Below are positions 8,339 through 16,541 of a DNA stretch of 64,000 nucleotides, one piece after another. This DNA comes from AP-15 sp963775875. Lineage in GTDB: Bacteria > Pseudomonadota > Alphaproteobacteria > ATCC43930 > CGMCC-115725. The position numbers and the translations under genes are program-made. The stretch is taken from contig CAVZKP010000037.1 in NCBI GenBank assembly GCA_963775875.1, forward strand, positions 1-64,000, written 5' to 3'. The notes under the pieces were generated by a model. It saw only the letters and a list, made by a program, of their open reading frames with translations, was not told where the DNA came from and searched no databases. Each line of letters starts with the position of its first letter. Within the stretch, counting starts at the first letter, position 1.

Positions 8339-8365
8339 GCCCCGCCGCGGTGACCGCGGCGGGGC
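8339..8365 (+). terminator. Perfect 12-bp stem, probable terminator after the flavoprotein gene
   Basis: GCCCCGCCGCGG and its exact complement CCGCGGCGGGGC are separated by a three-base loop (TGA), 49 bases after the stop codon at 8289. The downstream tract is only CTTTC, so termination would be bidirectional or Rho-assisted. The same hairpin also lies just beyond the minus-strand fragment ending at 8373. Confidence 0.5.
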
Positions 8366-8372
8366 CTTTCGG

Positions 8373-8490
8373 TCAGCGGTCGCGCGGCTCCCACAGGGCG
8401 ATGTGGGTGGCCCCATCTTCGGTTGGGCGGTCGAGCTTGACCAGCCGGCAGCGGACGCAGTTCGGGCCGAACTCCGGGTTAGGTGGTGCA
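8373..8490 (-). pseudogene. C-terminal fragment of an unidentified gene
   Basis: On the minus strand a frame ending with the TGA at 8373-8375 reads NPEFGPNCVRCRLVKLDRPT and then EDGATHIALWEPRDR. It has GC-rich third positions and a plausible CxxC motif, unlike the other frames here. No start codon or upstream body is present; the sequence upstream is a repeat cluster. It looks like the tail of a gene from an integrated element, lost through rearrangement. The family was not recognised. Confidence 0.3.
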
Positions 8491-8500
8491 CTGCATAAAG

Positions 8501-8595
8501 CCGGATTATGCGAAGTTGAGCGTTATGCGGAGCGGCGTCGCTTAGGACGAGGATTTCCGCGCCGCACGGCGGGTGCGCGCTCCGCATAATTCCGG
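8501..8595. repeat. Cluster of TTATGCG repeats with a 12-bp inverted pair
   Basis: TTATGCGGAGCG (8523-8534) has an exact inverted copy CGCTCCGCATAA (8578-8589) across a 43-base spacer. A related copy, CCGGATTATGCGAAG, lies at 8501-8515, and the reverse complement of the right arm extends as CCGGAATTATGCGG. With half-sites this spaced and a tyrosine-recombinase fragment about 850 bases away, the cluster resembles a recombinase attachment or element-end region, possibly of a multi-recombinase (RIT-type) element. The assignment is inferred; no full core site was defined. Confidence 0.45.
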
Positions 8596-8644
8596 GGGCG
8601 AGGGGCGGCGGCGCCGCGCCGAGCGCGACGCCGCGGCCGGCGGA

Positions 8645-8941
8645 TCAGCGCGACCAGACCAGCGCGTAACCGCCCTCGACCTCGACCAGGTTGGCGAAGA
8701 TCGGGGCCGGGAAGGACGGGTCGTCGAGCTTCACCGAGTGATAGACGGTGTTGTCCTTGGACGTGCGCTTCCAGGCGGCGCCGATCTCGACAGTGCCGGC
8801 GAGTACCCGCAGGGCCGGGGCCTTCTCGTTCGACGACGGCTCGACGGGGACGAAGCGCGCTTTGACGTTGAGCGAGAGGGTGCGGATGGTGCCGCTGAGG
8901 ATGCCGTCTTCGCCGCGGGTGAAGCTGCCGATCTGAGCCAT
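8645..8941 (-). CDS. DUF736 family protein
   Basis: A 98-residue protein that begins MAQIGSFTRGEDGILSGTIR and ends VEGGYALVWSR. This is the DUF736 signature: a small all-beta protein common on alphaproteobacterial plasmids and integrative conjugative elements. Its molecular role is not established. The length is normal for the family and the frame is intact. The ATG at 8941 is chosen because homology starts there, although the frame is open further upstream. Its presence marks the surrounding DNA as the residue of a plasmid or ICE. Confidence 0.85.
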   Translation of the reverse strand: MAQIGSFTRGEDGILSGTIRTLSLNVKARFVPVEPSSNEKAPALRVLAGTVEIGAAWKRTSKDNTVYHSVKLDDPSFPAPIFANLVEVEGGYALVWSR

Positions 8942-9435
8942 GGTGACCTCCTTGACTGCTGTCTCAGGACCGCGCCCATCGCGGCCTGATGGCGGTCGAC
9001 AGCGCCACGACGGCCGGCCCGCAGCCGCAGGCCCGCAGCAACGCGGAGGACGGTCGGGCGAGAGTTTCTTGGCGCGCGAGGAATGCGCGGACGGGGGGGC
9101 GGGCGGGGGCGGGCAGGGGAAGAAAGTCGCAGGCCGGCCGTTGCGGGATCGAGGCCGGCGAGCGGTCGCGAGCGCATCGCGGCGCTTGATCCGCCAGCAC
9201 CAGGCCGCAACGAGCGGCTGTCCCAAGCCGTCAAGGAGGGCCTCGGCGCAGGCGCCTCCCCCCGCGATGACAGAGGCACCGCACCGGCGGCCCCGCTCGC
9301 AACGACAACAGTCCATTCTGCATCGCATGATCGAATGGGAAGGCCCGACACCAGGGTCTATCGATCGGCGTAGTCGAACGTCACGGCGACGCGGACCCGA
9401 ACAACATCACGGCCATGAGGTGCGGCCCGGCCTCG
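8942..9435. other. Gene-poor spacer with a G-run cluster
   Basis: No convincing coding frame exists in these 494 bases; the long frames are GC-rich shadows. The plus strand carries five G-runs separated by one or two bases at 9093-9119, a canonical G-quadruplex pattern. The region lies upstream of the DUF736 gene and just beyond the 3' end of the recombinase fragment. Confidence 0.5.
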
Positions 9436-9762
9436 TCACGCCGAACGCCGGGAGGCGTCTTCCAGCAACGAGGCGATCAATGCGTCGGGCGCTTTGAACC
9501 GCCCGCGGCGCAGCTCCGGCGGGATGACCGCTTCCACGGCCTCCAGCTTTGCCGACGCGTCCATGCGCAAGTAGACTTCCGTCGTACGGATATCGGCATG
9601 ACCGAGCCAAAGTGCGACCTTCGGCACGTCGCGCGTCGCCTGAAGCATGATCACGGCGCAGCTGTGCCGCAGGTGGTGCGGCGATACCGAGCGCCCGCGC
9701 AAGGATGGGCAGGTATGCGGCGGCGGCGCGAGCATGCTTATCCAGCACATATTGGCGCGCAC
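9436..9762 (-). pseudogene. Tyrosine recombinase/phage integrase, C-terminal fragment
   Basis: The frame encodes the catalytic C-terminus of a tyrosine recombinase: VSPHHLRHSCAVIMLQ (the HLRH box with arginine and histidine) and VPKVALWLGHADIRTTEVYL (histidine and the nucleophilic tyrosine). A tail of about 38 residues follows. The N-terminal core-binding domain and the first catalytic arginine are missing, because frames upstream of about 9700 show no homology and the PatB gene begins at 9873. A whole enzyme would be about 300-400 residues, so this is a dead remnant of the integrase of an element whose other traces are the DUF736 gene and the TTATGCG repeats. Confidence 0.75.
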
Positions 9763-9872
9763 ACCATCCCCTCACAGCCGCCATTCGGCCCTATCCTAGG
9801 CGTCGCGGCCGGGGGATAACGCCGCTGGTTCTCGCCGCCCCCGGGTCGCGCGCCACAGTGGAGAGGAGACGC

Positions 9873-11036
9873 ATGACAATGACCGGAGCAACCGACTTCG
9901 ATGTCGCTAGGTTGCGGGCGCGGCGCACCAACAAGTGGCACAAATTTCCGCCCAACGTGCTGCCCGCGTGGGTTGCAGACATGGATTTCGGCGTCGCGCC
10001 TTCGATCACCGCCGCGCTGGCGCGCCTGACGCGAGACCAGGAATTCGGCTATGCCGCGCGCGACGGCGTGCTGGCCGCGGCCTTCGTCCGCCGCATGGAA
10101 CGGCGCTTCGACTGGCACACCGATCCCGCCGACACGATCGCGATCGGCGATCTGGTGCAGGCCAGCTTCTCCTCGGTCATGGCGTTCAGCGAACCGGGCG
10201 ACGCAATCCTGTTGCAGCTTCCCTCCTACCCGCCCTTCATGCGCGCCATCGAGGATACGGGCCGCCGCCTGATCGCCAACCCGATGCGCGATGACGGCAT
10301 GCGGTGGGTGCTAGACTTGGGCGCCTATGAGGCAGCCCATGATCCGCGCCTGCGCATGCTGATATTTTGCCATCCGCAGAACCCCACCGGGCGGGCCTTC
10401 AGCCGGGGAGAACTGGAGGAGGTGGCGAACTTCGCGATCCGGCATGATCTGGTAGTGGTGTCCGACGAGATCCACGCCGACATCGTCTATCCTGGCAACA
10501 CGCATATTCCGCTCGCGTCGCTGCATCCGGAGATCGCGGCGCGCACCATCACCATCACCTCAGCAACCAAGAGTTTCAACATCCCGGCTTTGCGCTGCGC
10601 CGTCATGCATTTTGGCGCGCCCGCGCTGAAGCAGGGGTTTGAGAAGCGCATCCCGTCGCGGTTGCTTGGCTCGCCGGGGGTGACCGGGGTCGATGCCACG
10701 GTCGCGGCGTGGGATGACGGGCAGCCGTGGCTGGATGAGATTCTCGCGCAGTTGCGGGCGAACCGCGATTGGCTGGCGGCGACGCTCGCCGCCGAGCTTC
10801 CGGCCGTGACCATGCGATTGCCTGAGGCGACCTATCTGGCCTGGCTCGATTGCCGGGCGCTGGAATTGCCCTGCCCGGCCGGGCAGTTCTTTCTGGAGCG
10901 GGCCAGGGTTGGTCTGAATTTTGGCGAGACCTTTGGTGCGGATTACGCGGGGTTCGCGCGGCTGAATTTCGCGACGCCGGCGGCGATACTGAGGGAGATT
11001 GTTAGGCGGATGGGGGAGGCGGTGAGGCAACGATAG
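9873..11036 (+). CDS. PatB/MalY-type PLP-dependent C-S lyase or aminotransferase
   Basis: A 387-residue fold-type I PLP enzyme. It opens DFDVARLRARRTNKWHKFPP, as PatB/MalY proteins do (D-x-x-x-R-R-x-T/S-x-K-W), followed by LPAWVADMDFGVAP. CHPQNPTGRAF is the substrate and cofactor loop, VVVSDEIHADIVYPG contains the PLP-N1 aspartate, and SATKSFNIPAL carries the Schiff-base lysine (K233). Family members cleave cystathionine or cysteine conjugates in the cytoplasm. The ATG at 9873 has GAGAGGAG just upstream; the open frame from 9705 overlaps the recombinase remnant. It is followed after 134 bases by the GNAT-efflux pair. Confidence 0.88.
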   Translation: MTMTGATDFDVARLRARRTNKWHKFPPNVLPAWVADMDFGVAPSITAALARLTRDQEFGYAARDGVLAAAFVRRMERRFDWHTDPADTIAIGDLVQASFSSVMAFSEPGDAILLQLPSYPPFMRAIEDTGRRLIANPMRDDGMRWVLDLGAYEAAHDPRLRMLIFCHPQNPTGRAFSRGELEEVANFAIRHDLVVVSDEIHADIVYPGNTHIPLASLHPEIAARTITITSATKSFNIPALRCAVMHFGAPALKQGFEKRIPSRLLGSPGVTGVDATVAAWDDGQPWLDEILAQLRANRDWLAATLAAELPAVTMRLPEATYLAWLDCRALELPCPAGQFFLERARVGLNFGETFGADYAGFARLNFATPAAILREIVRRMGEAVRQR

Positions 11037-11170
11037 ATTCTGAAGAGGTTGACTGCGGTTAATGGCCTAATTGGCGCTGAGCTGCCGATGGAGCTGCAGC
11101 CCTGCACGGATCTTGGCGGGCGGCGGAGCGTGTTGACGCCGCCGAACGCGTGTGCTGGCCTTGTGGCGTC

Positions 11171-11893
11171 ATGGAGCACGAACCGCAGCGCAATGAGCTG
11201 GGCCAGCCGGTCGGTTGGCCGATCGAGGGCTGGTCGGCGAGGCCGCGCCCGCCGAGAACCGCGATGGCCGGCCGCTTCGCCACGGTCGAGCCGCTCGACC
11301 CCGACCGCCATGCCGCCGAATTGTTCGACGCCAATTCCAAGGATCGTGAGGGGCGGCTTTGGACCTATTACAATTTCGGTCCCTTCGCGACGCTTTCAGG
11401 ATACCGCGCCTGGCTCGACGCCGCCTGCGCCAATCCCGACCGGCTCTATCACGCGATCCGCGACAATGCGCAGGGCCGGGCGGTCGGCGTCGCGGTCTAT
11501 CAGAACTGCGTGCCGGCGATGGGCACAATCGAGATCGGCGGCCTTGTGTTCAGCCCGCTTCTGCAGCGCCGGCCTGCGGCGACCGAGGCGATGTACCTGA
11601 TGATGCGCCGGGTGTTCGACGAACTCGGCTACCGCCGCTACGAATGGAAGTGCGATTCGCTGAACCTGCCGTCGCGCGCCGCCGCGGTCCGGCTCGGCTT
11701 TCGGTATGAAGGCCTATTCCACCAAGCGATGATCACCCGCGGGCGCAACCGCGACACCGCCTGGTTCTCGGTCATCGACCGCGACTGGCCCGCGCTGCGC
11801 GCCGCCTTCGAACGCTGGCTCGAGCCGGGTAATTTCGCGTCCGACGGCAGCCAGCGCCGGCGCCTGGCGGATCTGCGATCCGGCGCCGGATGA
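11171..11893 (+). CDS. GNAT family N-acetyltransferase (RimJ/RimL-like)
   Basis: A 240-residue protein from the ATG at 11171. N-terminal EHEPQRNELGQPVGWPIEGW followed by RFATVEPLDPDRHAAELF is the usual opening of a large RimJ/RimL-like GNAT group. GTIEIGGLVFSPLLQRRPAA is the acetyl-CoA-binding strand/loop region, and SRAAAVRLGFRYEGLFHQ is GNAT motif B. Such enzymes acetylate small amines, protein N-termini or antibiotics. The stop codon overlaps the ATG of the next gene (ATGA, 11890-11893), so it is translationally coupled to an efflux pump; the pair may form a detoxification unit. Confidence 0.85.
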   Translation: MEHEPQRNELGQPVGWPIEGWSARPRPPRTAMAGRFATVEPLDPDRHAAELFDANSKDREGRLWTYYNFGPFATLSGYRAWLDAACANPDRLYHAIRDNAQGRAVGVAVYQNCVPAMGTIEIGGLVFSPLLQRRPAATEAMYLMMRRVFDELGYRRYEWKCDSLNLPSRAAAVRLGFRYEGLFHQAMITRGRNRDTAWFSVIDRDWPALRAAFERWLEPGNFASDGSQRRRLADLRSGAG

Positions 11894-13152
11894 GCGGCAG
11901 ACCGGCACCGTCGCTGGCGCTGCTGTCGGCGATAACGGCGCTTGCGTTCTGCGGCCTGCATATAGTCGTGCCGGTCTTGCCGCTGCTCGTCGCGGCCTTC
12001 GCCGACACGCCGGCGCATGTGCAGCTCGTCCTTAGCCTCTATCTCGCCGGGATTGCCGCCGGGCAGCTTGTCTACGGCCCGGTTTCCGACCGCTTCGGGC
12101 GGCGTCCGGTGTTGCTCGCCGGTCTCGCGGCGTTTCTCGTCGGCACGGCGCTGTGCGGCGCCGCATGGTCGTTGCCGGCGCTGATCGCGGGACGCGTTCT
12201 GCAGGCGCTCGGCGCCTGCGCCGGCATCGTGCTGAGCCGCGCGATGATCCGCGACGTCTATGAGCGCGAGGCGGCGGCGCGCGGATTGGCGCTGGTCATG
12301 ATGGCGATGACACTGGCCCCGGCGATCTCGCCAGCACTCGGTGCCTACCTCGCCGAATGGTTTGGCTGGCGGGCGATCTTCGCGGTGCTCGGCGGGTTGG
12401 GCGGCGTTGTTCTTGTTGCGACCGTCATCCGGCTCGGCGAGACCAACCGGCACCGGGTCCGGCTCGATCTTGCCGGCATGGCGGAGACCAACCTGGCGCT
12501 GCTGCGCTCGCCCGCCTTTGTCGGCTTTGCGGTGTGCGGCGCCTGCACCAGCGCCTCGTGGTTTACGTTCATCGCCAGCGCGCCGCACATCCTGGCGGAA
12601 GCGCTGCACCGGCCGCCGAGCACCTACGGGCTGATGATCCTGCTGCCGATGGCGACCTACATGCTCGGCAATGCTGTGGCCGCGCGGTTTGTGCCGCGCT
12701 TCGGGAGCTTGCCGCTGCTGCTTGCCGGCCGGGCGCTCGCCTGTGCCGCCGCGCTCGCGATGGCGCTGTGGGCGGGTACGGCGCCGCTCAGCGTCTGGCT
12801 CTTGTTCGTGCCGATCGGGCTGGCCGAAATCGGCGACGGCATGAGCGGGCCCGCGGTCATGGCAGCGGCGCTCAGCATCCAGCCGCAGCGCGCCGGCACC
12901 GCGTCGGGGCTGATGGGCTTTCTGCAGATGGCCGCCGCCGCTCTCGGCAGCTTCGTCGTCGCGTTGCTGCCGTACCGGAACGCGTTCGGCATGATCGCGC
13001 TGTACGGCGGCTTTGTCGCGCTCGGGCTGGCTGCTGCGGTTTTCGCCGTGCGGTGTACGCAGTCGCCGCCGGCGGCCGCTGCGGAGGAGCCTCCGGTCTT
13101 GCCGGGCGCGCCCGCACCCGCTGCCAAGTTCCAAGTGGCCACGCGAGGCTAA
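11890..13152 (+). CDS. Bcr/CflA-family multidrug efflux MFS transporter
   Basis: A 420-residue integral inner-membrane protein with about 12 hydrophobic helices. GPVSDRFGRRPVLLAGLAAF is the MFS loop 2-3 motif, and GRVLQALGACAGIVLSRAMI with RDVYEREAAARG is characteristic of the Bcr/CflA (DHA1) drug exporters, driven by the proton gradient. The C-terminal 35 residues are Pro/Ala-rich and variable. It overlaps the upstream acetyltransferase gene by four bases. The exported compound is unknown; the pairing with an acetyltransferase suggests efflux of the modified or unmodified toxic amine. Confidence 0.9.
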   Translation: MSGRPAPSLALLSAITALAFCGLHIVVPVLPLLVAAFADTPAHVQLVLSLYLAGIAAGQLVYGPVSDRFGRRPVLLAGLAAFLVGTALCGAAWSLPALIAGRVLQALGACAGIVLSRAMIRDVYEREAAARGLALVMMAMTLAPAISPALGAYLAEWFGWRAIFAVLGGLGGVVLVATVIRLGETNRHRVRLDLAGMAETNLALLRSPAFVGFAVCGACTSASWFTFIASAPHILAEALHRPPSTYGLMILLPMATYMLGNAVAARFVPRFGSLPLLLAGRALACAAALAMALWAGTAPLSVWLLFVPIGLAEIGDGMSGPAVMAAALSIQPQRAGTASGLMGFLQMAAAALGSFVVALLPYRNAFGMIALYGGFVALGLAAAVFAVRCTQSPPAAAAEEPPVLPGAPAPAAKFQVATRG

Positions 13153-13161
13153 GAACAAAGT

Positions 13162-13311
13162 TCACCTCCTGCTCCCGACGATCAGCGCATCCAGTGGCGC
13201 TTCCTGTTGGCTGCGCCCGGGGCGAAACACGTACGAGAATCCGAGGAAATCCTCGTTGACGGTCGGCGGATTGGGAATGCGCGCGGCGAGCTGCCGTTGA
13301 GCCAGGACCCC
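13162..13311 (-). pseudogene. Possible C-terminal gene fragment, unidentified
   Basis: On the minus strand a frame closed by the stop at 13162 reads RIPNPPTVNEDFLGFSYVFR followed by a 20-residue tail ending VGSRR. Its third positions are strongly GC-biased like a real gene, whereas the other frames of this spacer are not. No homologous body extends upstream, where the plus-strand amidotransferase begins. I read it as a leftover 3' end of a gene. The family was not recognised. Confidence 0.25.
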
Positions 13312-13347
13312 CGCTAAATATACTGAGCGGAAATCAATGGGGATCTG

Positions 13348-14145
13348 ATGCCGAACATCTTGATTGCCGAGGGAACGCCGACGGTCTGGCAGGCCGCTCG
13401 CACCGGATTTGGCATCCCTTCCAACTTTTCGCTGTTCGCCTCGGCTGTTCAGCTGCATCGCCCGAGTATCCGCTGCACGCCCCTCAACATTGCCGATGGC
13501 GATGCCTTGCCGCTCGGCACCGCGCTGTCGGACTTCGACGGTGTGATGATCCCTGGCTCGCCGCTCCATATCTACGATCCAACCCCCTCCGTGACGCGGC
13601 AGATCGATTTCGCTCGGGCCGCCTTCGCCCTTGGCGTGCCCGTTTGGGGGAGCTGCTGGGGTTTGCAGCTGGCCGCCGTGGCGCTCGGCGGATCCGTCCG
13701 GCGCAACCCGCGGGGACGCGAGCTCCCAATCGCTCGGGCGATCACCATGACGGAAGCCGGCCGGGCTCACCCGCTTCTCGCGTCCCGTCCGGCCGTTTTC
13801 GACGCGCTTTGCTCGCATCTCGACGAGATCGAAACGCTGCCGCCGAACTCCCAGATCCTGGCCGCAAGCGAACTCTCCGCCATCCAGGCGATAAGCACAA
13901 AAACCCCATGCGGGGGCGGCTTTCTCGGCACCCAATATCACCCCGAGCATACTCTGGCGGTCTCGGCCTCCCTCATCGAGATCAGAGCTACGGAGCTTGT
14001 CGAAGAGGGCTTTGGCGCTGAGCCGTCCGAGATTGTCGCGATCGCCGCCGATTATCGCGCCCTGGACGCAGAGCCTACCCGCCGCGACCTGATCTGGCGG
14101 TATGTGTCAACGGCGGACGGAAAGCCGGCCACGGGGGCGGCGTAA
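13348..14145 (+). CDS. Class I glutamine amidotransferase (GMP-synthase-like), C-terminus replaced by IS21 sequence
   Basis: A 265-residue GATase1 domain protein. DFDGVMIPGSPLHIYD is the oxyanion region, PVWGSCWGLQLAAVALGG carries the nucleophilic cysteine in GSCWG, and GTQYHPEHTLA holds the catalytic histidine and glutamate. Such lone GATase proteins hydrolyse glutamine or gamma-glutamyl compounds. Up to RRDLIWRY the sequence is family-like. From about 14103 it is encoded by the left end of the IS21-type element and stops in its terminal repeat (TAA at 14143). In relatives about 30 more residues, including an N-W-L motif, follow. The truncation may impair activity. The start ATG has a weak GGGG site. 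Confidence 0.8.
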   Translation: MPNILIAEGTPTVWQAARTGFGIPSNFSLFASAVQLHRPSIRCTPLNIADGDALPLGTALSDFDGVMIPGSPLHIYDPTPSVTRQIDFARAAFALGVPVWGSCWGLQLAAVALGGSVRRNPRGRELPIARAITMTEAGRAHPLLASRPAVFDALCSHLDEIETLPPNSQILAASELSAIQAISTKTPCGGGFLGTQYHPEHTLAVSASLIEIRATELVEEGFGAEPSEIVAIAADYRALDAEPTRRDLIWRYVSTADGKPATGAA

Positions 14146-14172
14146 AAGTCGGCCATTGGGGCGGTGGTTGAT

Positions 14173-14212
14173 CGATATGCAGAGGGCCCCCGCGGGGGCC
14201 CTCTGCATATCG
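14173..14212. terminator. Perfect 40-bp palindrome at the 3' end of istB
   Basis: Bases 14173-14212 equal their own reverse complement exactly. The left half starts CGATATGCAGAGGGCCCCCG and the right half is its mirror complement. It lies 15 bases beyond the istB stop, inside the IS. It would form an extremely stable RNA hairpin on either strand. It probably terminates istAB transcription and shields the element from read-through from the amidotransferase side. Conservation in other copies of this IS was not checked. Confidence 0.7.
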
Positions 14213-14226
14213 GCGGCTCGGTTGGA

Positions 14227-15045
14227 TCAGGTGTCGGGGATTTCGCCGGTGTCCGGATCGACCGCGAGACCGGCATCCTGAGCGAGCTGGCGTCGGCGTT
14301 GGGCCTTGGAGTGTTTCAGGCGATAGGAGTTGCCGTTCATCTCCAGGATGTGGACGTGGTGGGTGAGCCGGTCGAGCAACGCGCCGGTCAAGCGCTCGGA
14401 GCCGAACACACTGGTCCATTCCTCGAACGGCAGGTTGGAGGTTACGCTCGTCGAGCTTCGCTCATGGCGCTGACTGAAGACCTCGAACAACAGCTCCGCC
14501 CCGGTCTGAGAGAGCGGGATGTAGCCCAGTTCGTCGATGATCAGCAGCTTTGCGGCGGCCAGGTTTTGCTGCAGCCGCAACAGTCTGCGCTCGTCGCGCG
14601 CCTCCTGGAGTTGGTGGACGAGGCCGGCGGCAGTGACAAAGGTAACGGAGAAACCGCGCTGACACGCGGCCAGGCCCAGAGCCAGCGCAATGTGGGTCTT
14701 CCCGGTGCCGCTGTTGCCGAGCACGATGATGTTGTCGCGGGCAACGACGAACTCGCAGCGCGCCAGCTCCAATACCAGGGGCTTGTTGAGGCTGGGCATG
14801 GCGGTGAAGTCGAAGGTATCCAGGCTGTTCACCGCCGGGAAGCGGGCATCGCGGATACGCCGCTCGACCAGACGGCGCTCCCGGTCGATCAGCTCCAGCT
14901 CGGCCAGACGCAGCAGATAACGGGGATGATCGACGCCCTCCCGGGCGCACTCGCCGGCGACCTTCTCGTACTTGCGCAGGAAAGTCGGCAGCTTCAGCGT
15001 CTTCAGGTGATGGGCGAGCAGCACCTGGGGCGGGGCGGCGGTCAT
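14227..15045 (-). CDS. istB: IS21-family helper ATPase IstB
   Basis: A 272-residue AAA+ ATPase of the DnaC/IstB type. IIVLGNSGTGKTHIALALG contains the Walker A motif (residues 110-117) and AKLLIIDELGYIPLS the Walker B motif (about 167-175). SVTSNLPFEEW and DRLTHHVHILEMNG are conserved IstB segments; the latter contains the arginine-finger region. IstB assembles on target DNA and activates the IstA transposase. Its ATG overlaps the end of istA by four bases, the normal coupled layout. The length matches the family, and no defects are seen. Confidence 0.95.
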   Translation of the reverse strand: MTAAPPQVLLAHHLKTLKLPTFLRKYEKVAGECAREGVDHPRYLLRLAELELIDRERRLVERRIRDARFPAVNSLDTFDFTAMPSLNKPLVLELARCEFVVARDNIIVLGNSGTGKTHIALALGLAACQRGFSVTFVTAAGLVHQLQEARDERRLLRLQQNLAAAKLLIIDELGYIPLSQTGAELLFEVFSQRHERSSTSVTSNLPFEEWTSVFGSERLTGALLDRLTHHVHILEMNGNSYRLKHSKAQRRRQLAQDAGLAVDPDTGEIPDT

Positions 15046-16541
15046 GCTGCGCTCCGCGATAGCAGAGCGGCATAATCGGCCGCCGCTGTGGTCTTCACCT
15101 GGGCGGCGGGAAGATAGGGATACCGGGCCAGATCGAGCCGGGCCGGACGCCGCTCGATGCGGGCCAGCACGAGTTGCTTGACCGCATCGAAGCCGATCGC
15201 GCCGAGCTGCATGGCGTCCACGACGGCGGCGGCCACGATCGTTTCCTCGAATGCCTCCATCAGCCGCAGGATCTGGATGAACTCCTTCTTGCCGCGATTG
15301 CCCATGCGGCTCTCGAGCAGACGGCGGATGCGCTGGAAACCCTCGGGCAAGGTCCAGCTCTGCAGCGGTGCCGCCTGGTCCAACGCCCCGGGCTTCTGCT
15401 CCAGGAGCGCCAAGTAATGCTTGGGATCGAACACGAACTGATCCCGGCCGTAGATCCGACCGTGGCGGGCGATGATCTCCGAGCCGGCGACGACGACCAC
15501 CTCATCGACGAAGCCCTTCACCAGGACACTCTGGAAGGCGAAGCGGGTCGGGACCGAGTAGTCGTTCATCCGGTAACGGGCCAGCCCGGTCGACGACACC
15601 TTGGCCGGCTTCTTCTCGCAAGGCTCGAACAGACCCTCGGGAATGCCGCCCAGCACCGCCAGATCGCGCACAAGCCGCTCGCCGATCGTCTCTGCATGCC
15701 GGCCGGCATGCTCGCCCTGACGCGCGCGGCACCGCTGCGCCAACGCCGCGTTCAGCGCCTCGAACGAGGCCGCGTGCGGCAGCGGGGTGATGAAGGTGCG
15801 CTGGGTGTACTTCACCAGCCCCTCCACCTTCCCCTTGTCGTTGCCCTTGCCCGGCCGGCCGAAGCGGTCCCGGAACAGGAAGTGGCTGATCAGCTCGGTA
15901 AAGGCACGGGTACGGGTGCGCTGGCCATCGCCCAGGATCCGCGCTACTGCCAGCTTGGTATTGTCATAGAGGATAGACAGCGGCACGCCGCCGAAAAAGG
16001 CAAAAGCCGAGACGTGCCCGTCCAGGAACGCTTCCGTCGTCTCCGCCGGATAGGCCTTCACAAACGGCTCGTCGCAATGGGGAAGAGCGAAGCAAAATAC
16101 GTGCATCACCGTGCGCACGCCGCCGACGATGCCGATGCACTGGCCAAAATCCACCTGAGCGTGACCGGGCGGATGCGCCAGAGGCATGAACGCCTCCTTC
16201 ATCCGCGTTCGCTTCAGCCGGACGTAATCCTTCACCACCGTGTAGCCGCCGGCATACCCGTACTCGGCCCGCAGCCGCTCGAAAATCCGCTTGGCCGTGT
16301 GACGCTGCTTAGCTGGCGCGCTCCGGTCCGCCTCCAGGATCGCGTCGATCATCGGCGTCAACGGTCCCAGCTTCGGCTTCTCCGGCGGCCTGGTCCGCTG
16401 GTAGCCCGGCGGCGCCGAAAACCGACACATCTTGGCGATCGTGTCCCGGCTCAGCCCGAACACCCCCGCCGCTTCCCGCCGGCTATGCCCCTCAAGCAGC
16501 ACATACCGGCGAACCGCCGCATATACCTCCACCTGAAACAC
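15042..16541 (-). CDS. istA: IS21-family transposase IstA
   Basis: A 499-residue DDE transposase. The N-terminal helix-turn-helix (HSRREAAGVFGLSRDTIAKM) recognises the IS ends. The rve-type catalytic core shows HAQVDFGQCIG (first Asp), VPLSILYDNTKLAV (second Asp) and KGKVEGLVKYTQ (Glu). The C-terminal Mu-transposase-like beta domain contains LARYRMNDYSVPTRFAF. The frame is full length. It overlaps istB at ATGA, so both proteins come from one transcript. The start at 16541 (MFQVEVYAAV) is in the position usual for the family. Confidence 0.95.
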   Translation of the reverse strand: MFQVEVYAAVRRYVLLEGHSRREAAGVFGLSRDTIAKMCRFSAPPGYQRTRPPEKPKLGPLTPMIDAILEADRSAPAKQRHTAKRIFERLRAEYGYAGGYTVVKDYVRLKRTRMKEAFMPLAHPPGHAQVDFGQCIGIVGGVRTVMHVFCFALPHCDEPFVKAYPAETTEAFLDGHVSAFAFFGGVPLSILYDNTKLAVARILGDGQRTRTRAFTELISHFLFRDRFGRPGKGNDKGKVEGLVKYTQRTFITPLPHAASFEALNAALAQRCRARQGEHAGRHAETIGERLVRDLAVLGGIPEGLFEPCEKKPAKVSSTGLARYRMNDYSVPTRFAFQSVLVKGFVDEVVVVAGSEIIARHGRIYGRDQFVFDPKHYLALLEQKPGALDQAAPLQSWTLPEGFQRIRRLLESRMGNRGKKEFIQILRLMEAFEETIVAAAVVDAMQLGAIGFDAVKQLVLARIERRPARLDLARYPYLPAAQVKTTAAADYAALLSRSAA

